Assembly (NCBI GenBank): GCA_024635855.1
Contig: JAGXHZ010000008.1
Span: 1-5,759 of the forward strand
DNA length: 5,759 bases
Origin: Sulfuricurvum sp.
GTDB lineage: Bacteria; Campylobacterota; Campylobacteria; Campylobacterales; Sulfurimonadaceae
Direction: 5' to 3'
The stretch's first letter is position 1; each line of letters starts with the position of its first letter. Under the pieces are notes generated by a model that worked only from the letters and a program-made list of their open reading frames with translations, was not told the origin of the DNA and ran no database searches. Below, in pieces: positions 1-5,159 of the stretch. Position numbers and translations under genes: made by a program.

Positions 1-20
1 AATCCACTATTAAACGTCGG

Positions 21-48
21 AAAAAGTGGTTAGAAATTTTTAACCACT
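21..48 (-). terminator. possible leftward intrinsic terminator (AT-rich stem-loop plus T-run)
   Basis: A perfect 8 bp inverted repeat (AGTGGTTA at 25-32, TAACCACT at 41-48) encloses an 8 nt loop. Read on the minus strand, the stem is followed directly by five T residues (25-21), the arrangement of an intrinsic terminator for leftward transcription. On the plus strand no T-run follows, so it would not end a gene entering from the left. The stem is weak in GC and no convincing leftward gene lies to its right, so function is uncertain. Confidence 0.3.
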
Positions 49-104
49 AAACAAATCGGGAAAACGGTGACAGCTGAATCAAAATGAATCAACGATAATT
101 CTTT

Positions 105-125
105 AGCTGATTTTACTTATCAGCT
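105..125. repeat. short inverted repeat in gene-free region
   Basis: AGCTGAT at 105-111 is the exact reverse complement of ATCAGCT at 119-125, with a 7 nt AT-rich spacer. A further CAGCTGA lies at 71-77. No T-run or start codon with a ribosome binding site is nearby. It could be a protein-binding site or chance in AT-rich DNA. The rest of 49-190 shows nothing I can name. Confidence 0.3.
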
Positions 126-198
126 CTATCCAAAATTAGGTATAAGATGCAATAGTGATTCAAAACCGCTGATATGATACAATAAACTATGAAATAGG

Positions 199-410
199 GG
201 TCATGTATTCAATCTTCATTTTTTTAGCGACATACTTAAATCAAAAATAAATTCCCACTGTCATTCCGTGCCACGACACGGAATCCACAAACACTAAGAC
301 TGTCATTAAGTTAAGAAATAAATGGTGATTTCTGCTTTCGGAAGTGGGACTGGAGCTGCCCCCTTGGTATTTATCTTTTTGCGACACTGAAGTGTCACTT
401 CCGAAATTGA
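199..410. repeat. tandem non-coding repeat, unit A
   Basis: First full copy of a tandem unit that starts with GGTCATGTATTCAATCTTCA (199-218). It contains an 8 bp hairpin (ATTCCGTG 263-270 / CACGGAAT 277-284, 6 nt loop). It also carries a long-range perfect 11 bp inverted repeat (TTTCGGAAGTG 336-346 / CACTTCCGAAA 396-406), with a small GACACT/AGTGTC hairpin (383-396) inside. Compared with unit B it has about 38 extra bases between the head and the hairpin and lacks 14 bases in the centre. Bases 191-198 weakly resemble the end of a unit (GAAAT then AGGG), which suggests an eroded earlier copy to the left. Confidence 0.85.
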
Positions 411-597
411 GGTCATGTATTCAATCTTCACTGTTATTCCGTGCCACGAGACTGAATCTATAGATATTAAGAGTGCCATTCAGTTAAGAAATAAATGGTG
501 ATTTCTGCTTTCGGAAGTGGGACTGGAGCTGCCCCACTTGGGTATTAGTCCCGCTATTTATCTTTTTGCGACACTGAATCGTCACTTCCGAAATTGA
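411..597. repeat. tandem non-coding repeat, unit B
   Basis: Second full copy, 187 bp, starting with the same 20-base head as unit A (411-430). The stretch 482-530 matches 309-357 of unit A, and 561-593 is nearly identical to 374-406. The 11 bp inverted repeat is preserved exactly (509-519 / 583-593). This copy keeps a nested fold missing from unit A: AAGTGGG 515-521 / CCCACTT 533-539, or alternatively GGGACT 519-524 / AGTCCC 547-552. Its ATTCCGTG hairpin (432-458) has two changed bases in the right arm. It abuts unit A with no spacer, so this is a true tandem duplication. Confidence 0.85.
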
Positions 598-667
598 GGT
601 CATGTATTTAATCTTCACTTTTTAAAATAGTAATCCCCACTGTCATTCCGTCTCACGACACGGAATC
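598..667. repeat. tandem non-coding repeat, partial unit C
   Basis: Third head of the tandem unit. Bases 598-617 match the unit head with one change (TTTAATC for TTCAATC), followed by a variable AT-rich spacer. The hairpin-bearing segment (638-667, CACTGTCATTCCGT then CACGACACGGAATC) then appears with a shortened stem. After 667 the similarity to units A and B stops and a different sequence begins. The copy is either truncated or was interrupted by the element at 641-736. Confidence 0.7.
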
Positions 668-736
668 AATATTTCCTCACCCTTCGACATACCATATAGG
701 GCACAAGTGCTCAGGGCGAACGGGTGCGGGATGACA
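641..736. mobile_element. 96 bp MITE-like element with terminal inverted repeats
   Basis: TGTCATTCCG (641-650) and CGGGATGACA (727-736) are inverted repeats matching at 9 of 10 positions. The interior is also partly self-complementary: CCTCACCCTTCG (675-686) pairs imperfectly with 717-729, and a GCAC/GTGC hairpin lies at 701-710. There is no coding capacity, and its size and TIRs fit a miniature non-autonomous element or a palindromic interspersed repeat. The segment with TTCGAC followed by CTCAGGGCGAACGG is a pattern I recall from intergenic repeats in several proteobacteria. No clear target-site duplication is visible at the edges, so transposition is inference. Confidence 0.5.
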
Positions 737-813
737 AAATACTTATGTACAGTTAAAGATAGACAGTATAATTGTTTCAAGTGGTATTACATCGGAATAA
801 TTTCGTGAAGATA

Positions 814-843
814 TTGACACCGCATATCAAATTTGATTATGCT
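814..843 (+). promoter_or_regulatory. candidate promoter P1 with embedded 12 bp palindrome (possible operator)
   Basis: A consensus -35 hexamer TTGACA (814-819) is followed after 18 bp by TATGCT (838-843), a 4 of 6 match to the -10 consensus. Between them lies a perfect 12 bp palindrome, ATCAAATTTGAT (826-837), the position expected for a repressor operator. It points towards the MntA-like gene at 923. Promoter and operator functions are inferred from pattern only. Confidence 0.4.
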
Positions 844-884
844 TTATGTTCCTAGGATAGAATAGCTTCTAATTCACTCGATTT

Positions 885-893
885 TGTTATAAT
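885..893 (+). promoter_or_regulatory. candidate extended -10 promoter P2 for the mntA-like gene
   Basis: TGTTATAAT is a perfect extended -10 element (TGn plus TATAAT). No good -35 lies 16-18 bp upstream, which is normal for sigma-70 promoters in Campylobacterota. Transcription would start near 900, giving a leader of about 23 nt to the ATG at 923 but only about 8 nt to the ATG at 908. Confidence 0.6.
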
Positions 894-922
894 ACTCTAA
901 GCTAGAAATGCAAGGTTTAACT

Positions 923-1237
923 ATGATTACCAAAGAGGCTATTTTAGAATATCTTCGTACCATCAAATCTGCTCATGAAAAAAATGGCATTGTAATCCAT
1001 GGACTTTTTGGATCGTTTGCCAGAGATGAAGCAAAGGAAGACAGCGATATCGATGTGTTAATCGAAACGACTCCTCGATTTGTTGCGAATATCGATCCAC
1101 TCAAAGCTTTTAGTATTTTACAGGAGCTTAGAGAAGAGATTTCACACCATTTTGCATGTAGTGTCGATCTTGCTGATAAGACAGGTTTACGAGGGCGAAG
1201 TGGTGAATATATTCTCCAAAAGACTATCTATGTTTAA
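923..1237 (+). CDS. mntA: minimal nucleotidyltransferase, MntA-like antitoxin of a HEPN/MNT pair
   Basis: A 104-residue protein of the minimal nucleotidyltransferase (MNT) family. The signature GS-x10-DxD is exact: Gly30-Ser31, then Asp42-Ile-Asp44, with a third likely metal-binding Asp near residue 82 (SVDLAD). The C-terminus (LRGRSGEYILQKTIYV) is typical of small MNT proteins encoded beside HEPN genes. In characterised pairs such as Shewanella MntA/HepT, the MNT enzyme silences its HEPN RNase by adding AMP to a tyrosine near the active site. I chose the ATG at 923 rather than the in-frame ATG at 908 because AAGG (912-915) sits 7 nt before it and P2 would leave almost no leader for 908. The stop overlaps the start of the next frame, as usual for this pair. 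The catalytic residues look intact; its partner does not. Confidence 0.8.
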   Translation: MITKEAILEYLRTIKSAHEKNGIVIHGLFGSFARDEAKEDSDIDVLIETTPRFVANIDPLKAFSILQELREEISHHFACSVDLADKTGLRGRSGEYILQKTIYV

Positions 1238-1385
1238 TGACGAAGCTATCGTGCGATTTCAAACTATTATCGATAAAATAGGAGATATTGAAGCGATTAT
1301 CGAACGGGTAATACGCGAAAAAATTCCACAGCTTAAAGCAATTGCGGAACATATTGTTAGTTCAGCAATATCCACATTGAAATAA
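1230..1385 (+). pseudogene. internally deleted HEPN (HepT/DUF86-like) toxin remnant, 51 codons
   Basis: This frame starts at an ATG overlapping the end of the MNT gene by 8 nt, the usual position of the HEPN toxin gene, but encodes only 51 residues where HepT-type proteins have roughly 100-140. Residues 1-25 (MFNDEAIVRF, then a helix with DKIGDIEAIIER) resemble the first HEPN helix. Residues 27-45 (VIREKIPQLKAIAEHIVSS) resemble the last helix of DUF86 proteins, typically written as xxVIxxxxPxLKxxI. The middle, which should carry the catalytic RxxxxxH(xY) motif, is absent, while the frame stays open. An in-frame internal deletion is the simplest reading. The alternative is a genuine small helical protein. 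Only a weak ribosome binding site precedes it, so translation would probably rely on coupling to the MNT gene. Confidence 0.55.
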
Positions 1386-1430
1386 TCCTACCCTTGGGTA
1401 TTCCCCTCATTTGTAGACGGATGCTACACA

Positions 1431-1452
1431 CTCCCACTCAGGAGAGTGGGAG
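1431..1452 (+). terminator. strong stem-loop between the MNT/HEPN cassette and nadC
   Basis: A perfect 9 bp GC-rich stem (CTCCCACTC 1431-1439 / GAGTGGGAG 1444-1452) with an AGGA tetraloop. A second, weaker hairpin sits just upstream (TGTAG 1412-1416 / CTACA 1424-1428). No T-run follows on either strand, so it is not a classical intrinsic terminator. It could end the cassette transcript with help, stabilise an mRNA end, or act in the nadC leader. The loop sequence AGGA resembles a sequestered Shine-Dalgarno, but no start codon follows at a suitable distance. Confidence 0.45.
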
Positions 1453-1495
1453 CGAGATAGTATTTGACATGGTAAAACGATAAAAAGGTAACTGT

Positions 1496-2311
1496 ATGAT
1501 TAAAAAATTTATCCAAGAAGTATTAGCCGAAGATGTAGGGCGGGGGGATTTGTATGCTCGTGTATCTGAGGCTGTTCCTGCGAGTGCGAAGATTATTGCT
1601 AAAAGCGACGGTGTTTTAGCGGGGGAAGAGTATCTGCGTGTATTGGCAGAGTTGGAAAAATTTGAAATTTTTTGGCATAAACGCGATGGGGAACGATTTG
1701 TTGCGGGGGATGTGCTGTTGGGGCTTAGCGGTGATTCGCATACGTTGCTTCGCATTGAGCGAACGCTGCTCAATATGTTGTTGCACGCCAGTTCGATTGC
1801 CACGTTGACGCGTCAATATGTTGATCTTGTGGCTCCCTACGGTACGAAACTTCTTGATACTCGAAAAACTCGACCGATGTTGCGCAATTTCGAAAAATAT
1901 GCGACTCGTATCGGGGGGGCTACGAATCACCGTATGGGTCTGGATGATGCGCTGATGCTCAAAGATACTCATCTTAAAACGATTGAAAATTTAGAGCAGT
2001 TTATGGACGATGCACGGGCTAAAATCCCTTTTACGGCAAAGATTGAGATTGAAGCTGAAACGATCGAGATGGCAAAAAAAGCGATGGAAGTGGGGGCGGA
2101 TATTGTGATGTGTGACAATATGTCTGTGGAAGCATTGCGTGAAGTGGTGGAGTATAAATGGGAGCATCATTCCAGTGTTTTGCTCGAAGCAAGCGGAAAT
2201 ATTACCCTCTCAACCATCGAAAGTTATGCACAAACGGGTGTGGATGCCATCAGTACGGGTTCACTCATCCATCAGGCTAACTGGATAGACATGTCAATGA
2301 AAATGGATTAA
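1496..2311 (+). CDS. nadC: nicotinate-nucleotide pyrophosphorylase (quinolinate phosphoribosyltransferase)
   Basis: NadC converts quinolinate and PRPP to nicotinate mononucleotide, CO2 and pyrophosphate, the third step of de novo NAD synthesis from aspartate, in the cytoplasm. The 271-residue length is normal. Family motifs appear in order: EDVGRGDL near 12-19, RTLLN 89-93, the substrate-binding DTRKTRP 121-127, NHRMGL 144-149, KDTH 156-159, EIE 184-186, DNM 207-209, EASGNI 231-236 and GSLIH 255-259. KDTH for the usual KDNH and GGATNHR for GGG-x-NHR match what I recall of Helicobacter NadC, so they are lineage traits rather than damage. The ATG is preceded by AAGG (1485-1488) at good spacing. 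A weak -10 (TAGTAT, 1458-1463) may drive it. It is the first gene of the operon in this window; nadA and nadB are not here. Confidence 0.96.
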   Translation: MIKKFIQEVLAEDVGRGDLYARVSEAVPASAKIIAKSDGVLAGEEYLRVLAELEKFEIFWHKRDGERFVAGDVLLGLSGDSHTLLRIERTLLNMLLHASSIATLTRQYVDLVAPYGTKLLDTRKTRPMLRNFEKYATRIGGATNHRMGLDDALMLKDTHLKTIENLEQFMDDARAKIPFTAKIEIEAETIEMAKKAMEVGADIVMCDNMSVEALREVVEYKWEHHSSVLLEASGNITLSTIESYAQTGVDAISTGSLIHQANWIDMSMKMD

Positions 2312-2314
2312 TAA

Positions 2315-3373
2315 GTGGCTGACGATCAAGAAAAGACAGAGGAACCCACCGCCAAGAAGCTCGAAGATGCCAGAGAAGAGGGGAATGTTCCCCGTAGTCA
2401 GGATACGGCGGGGGTTATTGTTTTATTTGTAGCTATTTTAGCGCTCTTAATGCTTTTGCCCTTTATTTCTGAGCATCTGCTTGCGCTCACTCGGTATTAT
2501 TTTTCACTTATGAATCATCCGCTGGAAGAGACGAATTTAATTGATATTGCGTTTGTAACGTTTAAAGAATTGTTCATTATGATTTTGCCTATTAGCGCTA
2601 TTATCGCCGTTGCGGGGATTGCAGGTACGGTATCTCAAATAGGATTTAATTTCACAACGAAACCTTTAACTCCGAATTTTTCAAAAATTAACCCCATAGC
2701 GGGACTCAAAAATATGTTGAGTATGCAAAAAGTACTCGAAGCGTTAAAAATTACCTTTAAATCGTTTACGGCAATGGGAATCGGTTTTCTCTTTTTTTGG
2801 TCGTATATAAAAGAGCTTCCGACCGTTGCTTTATTTAGTCTTTGGGATCAGATGGCTTGGTTTGAAGAGAAGGCAATAATTTTGGCCTTTGTTATGTTGG
2901 TTATTTTATTTTTATACGCTGTTGTTGATTTATTTTTGACCCGAAAACACTATTTTGATAAGCTTAAAATGTCGCTGCAAGAGGTTAAAGATGAGATGAA
3001 GAACATGGAAGGGGATCCTCACATCAAAGCTAAAATCCGCCAAATTCAAATGCAAGCGGCACGAAAGCGGATGATGTCGGCAATACCGACAGCGGATGTG
3101 GTCATTACCAATCCTACCCATTATGCGGTGGCAATCAAATACGACGAGACAAAACATAACGCACCTGTGGTCGTTGCTAAAGGCGTTGATAACATTGCGA
3201 TTCAGATCAAAAAAATAGCCCGTGAAAATGGTGTACATTTGGTGCAAAATCCACCTTTGGCACGAGCTCTTTATAAGGATGTAGAGATTGACCATCCTAT
3301 TCCGGAGCTGCTATTTGCTGCGGTTGCGGAAGTGTTGGCGTACGTTTATAAGATGGGAAAAAAGAGCAGATGA
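2315..3373 (+). CDS. flhB: flagellar type III export switch protein FlhB
   Basis: FlhB is an inner-membrane component of the flagellar type III export gate. Self-cleavage of its cytoplasmic domain switches export from rod/hook to filament substrates. The 352-residue length fits. The amphipathic N-terminus (EKTEEPTAKKLEDAREEG) is characteristic. Four hydrophobic segments lie near 33-53, 80-106, 147-165 and 186-207, followed by a charged linker (208-260) and the autocleavage site NPTH at 266-269, with cleavage expected between Asn266 and Pro267. The conserved ending with NPPLARALY (312-320) and the following helix are present. The start is GTG (GTG GCT GAC), only 3 nt after the nadC stop and with a weak GGA ribosome binding site (2305-2307), so translation is probably coupled to nadC. 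The stop overlaps the next gene by 4 nt. It looks fully functional. Confidence 0.97.
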   Translation: MADDQEKTEEPTAKKLEDAREEGNVPRSQDTAGVIVLFVAILALLMLLPFISEHLLALTRYYFSLMNHPLEETNLIDIAFVTFKELFIMILPISAIIAVAGIAGTVSQIGFNFTTKPLTPNFSKINPIAGLKNMLSMQKVLEALKITFKSFTAMGIGFLFFWSYIKELPTVALFSLWDQMAWFEEKAIILAFVMLVILFLYAVVDLFLTRKHYFDKLKMSLQEVKDEMKNMEGDPHIKAKIRQIQMQAARKRMMSAIPTADVVITNPTHYAVAIKYDETKHNAPVVVAKGVDNIAIQIKKIARENGVHLVQNPPLARALYKDVEIDHPIPELLFAAVAEVLAYVYKMGKKSR

Positions 3374-4509
3374 GCCGGATGATTGAAAAAGTGATGCAGG
3401 TGTTTGGGAATAAAAAAATGATTGCTGCGGTTTTTTTAGTCATTATCGTTATTTTAGGCGTTATTTTCTTCCGTTTGGAAAAAGAGGTAACATCGCAAAC
3501 ACTGCAAAGACTCAGCGATCAACTCTCAATGGCGTTAAACAATCAGCTCGATAAGGAGCGTTCAACGGCACTTCGCTATTCGTTGATTCTGAGTCAAAAT
3601 TCGAATTTGAGCGATGCGCTGGAGCAAGAAGATGAGGACAAAGGGTTTAAAATTCTCTCAGAGGTGATGGAATCGATTCAATTGTACACAAAGACGTTGA
3701 TTCGTTCACAGATTATTACGTCCGATTACTTTATTTTTGCGCGCAGTTGGGACAACTCGTATGCGGGAATGCCTTTGGATTTTCATCGTCCCGATTTACT
3801 TTATTTTCAAAATCATAAAAAACCCAGAGCGGCTATCGAAGTAGGGCGCAAGCTTGGGATCAAGGCCACTGTGCCGGTATATTATGAAGAAAAGATGATC
3901 GGATTTGTCGAAGTGGTATCGTTTTTTGAATCAACGCAGGAGTATTTTGACCGGTTGGGGATTGATCTGTATATTTTAATGGATGAACGATTTTATGAGA
4001 CCGCTGTTTTTATGCAAGAGAGTCCTGCAATCGGGAAAGAATATATTTTGGCGAATCCAAAATATACGCAAAGTGATTTGAAGTTGCTTGAAGGGGTTGA
4101 TTTTAAAGCCTTTAAACAAGCTCGTGTTCTTTTTCGACAGGGAAAATACCTTTTTTATGAACCGATGAAGAATGGAGAGGGAGAGACGATTGGTGCATTT
4201 GTGTTTTCTTTGACCGAAAAACAAGTGAGTGCTTATTCCCATTCCGACAGAGAAGATATTTCGTTTTTGATCCATCTCAGCCGTGATGAGCTTTACGACG
4301 TTATGATGAAAAAATCGATGGATAATGCATTATTCCACAGTACGTACGATAAAGATCTCTTGTATCTCAAAGATGTCGTTGCACCGGAAGATCGGGAGCT
4401 TTTTTTAGACGAGGCGCGGGAACGGTTAAATACCTATTCCAAAGAAGAACTGATTGGGATGTTATTGGATTATAAAGTTTCAAAAGAAGTAAAAGGGGAG
4501 ATTCGATGA
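3370..4509 (+). CDS. membrane-anchored periplasmic Cache-domain (dCache_3-like) sensor protein without output domain
   Basis: A 379-residue protein with a short basic N-terminus, one transmembrane helix at about 17-34 and the rest probably periplasmic. Residues 36-65 look like a stalk helix or coiled coil. Residues 66-185 resemble the double-Cache sensor fold of the dCache_3 type: SQIITSDYFIFARSWD near 113-128, HRPDL 139-143, KPRAAIEVGR 151-160, then KATVPVYYEEKMIGFVEVV 165-183. A second, membrane-distal or proximal Cache-like strand set follows at about 198-285 (IDLYILMDE, then GETIGAFVFSLTE). The C-terminal third is helical and charged. There is no second transmembrane helix, HAMP, kinase, GGDEF or methyl-accepting domain, so it cannot signal alone. 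It overlaps flhB and the response regulator gene by ATGA on both sides, suggesting it feeds the adjacent two-component system. Ligand unknown. Family assignment is from sequence pattern; the role is inference. Confidence 0.75.
   Translation: MSRMIEKVMQVFGNKKMIAAVFLVIIVILGVIFFRLEKEVTSQTLQRLSDQLSMALNNQLDKERSTALRYSLILSQNSNLSDALEQEDEDKGFKILSEVMESIQLYTKTLIRSQIITSDYFIFARSWDNSYAGMPLDFHRPDLLYFQNHKKPRAAIEVGRKLGIKATVPVYYEEKMIGFVEVVSFFESTQEYFDRLGIDLYILMDERFYETAVFMQESPAIGKEYILANPKYTQSDLKLLEGVDFKAFKQARVLFRQGKYLFYEPMKNGEGETIGAFVFSLTEKQVSAYSHSDREDISFLIHLSRDELYDVMMKKSMDNALFHSTYDKDLLYLKDVVAPEDRELFLDEARERLNTYSKEELIGMLLDYKVSKEVKGEIR
4494..4500 (+). promoter_or_regulatory. strong ribosome binding site of the response regulator gene
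   Basis: AGGGGAG ends 5 nt before the ATG at 4506, inside the end of the Cache-protein gene. It is the best ribosome binding site in the operon. It fixes the regulator start and suggests that the regulator is translated more strongly than its neighbours. Confidence 0.7.
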
Positions 4510-5159
4510 AGGTACTTTTGCTCGAAGACGAATACATGCTGAGGATTAGTATTACCGAGTTTTTAGAAGACATGGGATTTGAAGTGACCGGTTTTTCCAA
4601 TGGCGAGAAGGCTTTTGATGCGACGTATGAATCGCGATACGATCTTTATTTGCTCGATGTGAATGTTCCGGGGATGAACGGGTTTGATATGCTTCGGACA
4701 TTGCGTAAAGAGGGGAATAAAACTCCCGCTATCTTTCTCACCTCCATGGTCAATGTGGATGATTTGCAAGAGGGGTACAAATCGGGATGCTGTGACTATA
4801 TACGTAAACCTTTTGATCTCACTGAGCTGCAATTACGCATTATGCACGCGCTAAAAAGTTATTATCATGACGGAAAGAGTCTGCTCGATTTTGGAAATGG
4901 ACTCATCTATAATACAGAGAATTTTAGCCTCAGTCATAACGGTCATGATATTGCATTGAGTAAAACTGAAAAAGAGATATTTGCCGTGTTGCTCAAGCAC
5001 AACAATCAAATCGTTTCGGTCGAGATGTTCCAAGATGAGATATGGGGGGAGTACGTCGATCCGGCAAACATCCGAGTGCAGATCAATAATCTGCGTAAAA
5101 AACTTCCCATCGAGATTATCCAAAACCGACGCGGATTGGGGTACATCATTGAACGATAA
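4506..5159 (+). CDS. OmpR/PhoB-family response regulator
   Basis: A 217-residue two-domain transcription factor. The receiver domain (1-115) has the acidic pocket Glu7-Asp8, the phosphoacceptor Asp51 (LYLLDVNVPGMNGF), Thr79 and the Lys101-Pro102 signature. The C-terminal winged helix (about 127-217) has the LSKTEKEIFAVLL helix (151-163), the NIRVQINNLRKKL recognition region (188-200) and the closing RRGLGYIIE hairpin. On phosphorylation by its kinase it should bind DNA as a dimer and control target promoters, which cannot be read from this window. The start is fixed by a strong ribosome binding site and the 4 nt overlap with the preceding gene. The Asp-Asp of the common GADDYIxKPF signature is Cys96-Asp97 here, after a second cysteine (GCCDYIRKPF). 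Cognate to the downstream kinase by position. Confidence 0.93.
   Translation: MKVLLLEDEYMLRISITEFLEDMGFEVTGFSNGEKAFDATYESRYDLYLLDVNVPGMNGFDMLRTLRKEGNKTPAIFLTSMVNVDDLQEGYKSGCCDYIRKPFDLTELQLRIMHALKSYYHDGKSLLDFGNGLIYNTENFSLSHNGHDIALSKTEKEIFAVLLKHNNQIVSVEMFQDEIWGEYVDPANIRVQINNLRKKLPIEIIQNRRGLGYIIER

Noticed and set aside
199..667. CRISPR array
   Set aside because: Units are about 190-210 bp, internally structured and similar throughout, with no short repeats alternating with unique spacers and no cas genes in the window.
767..772. TATAAT inside the region after the miniature element
   Set aside because: No matching -35, no TGn extension and no gene within a reasonable distance before the better promoters at 814-893. 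Probably chance in AT-rich DNA.
908..922. Upstream in-frame ATG for the MNT gene, adding five residues (MQGLT)
   Set aside because: It has no ribosome binding site and would leave a leader of only about 8 nt from the TGTTATAAT promoter. The ATG at 923 has AAGG at good spacing and a family-like N-terminus.
1080..1229. Upstream extension of the HEPN-remnant frame across the MNT gene
   Set aside because: It overlaps the active-site-bearing MNT frame almost completely and its residues show no HEPN character. The ATG at 1230 gives the expected overlap and N-terminus.
1464..1469. Consensus TTGACA upstream of nadC as a -35 element
   Set aside because: No -10-like hexamer occurs 15-19 bp downstream; that region is the ribosome binding site and start codon. 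TAGTAT at 1458-1463 is a somewhat better, still weak, candidate.
1438..1972. Long open frames on the minus strand opposite nadC, and similar ones opposite flhB, the Cache gene and the regulator
   Set aside because: They lie entirely within well-supported plus-strand genes, have no ribosome binding sites or recognisable domains, and look like frame shadows.
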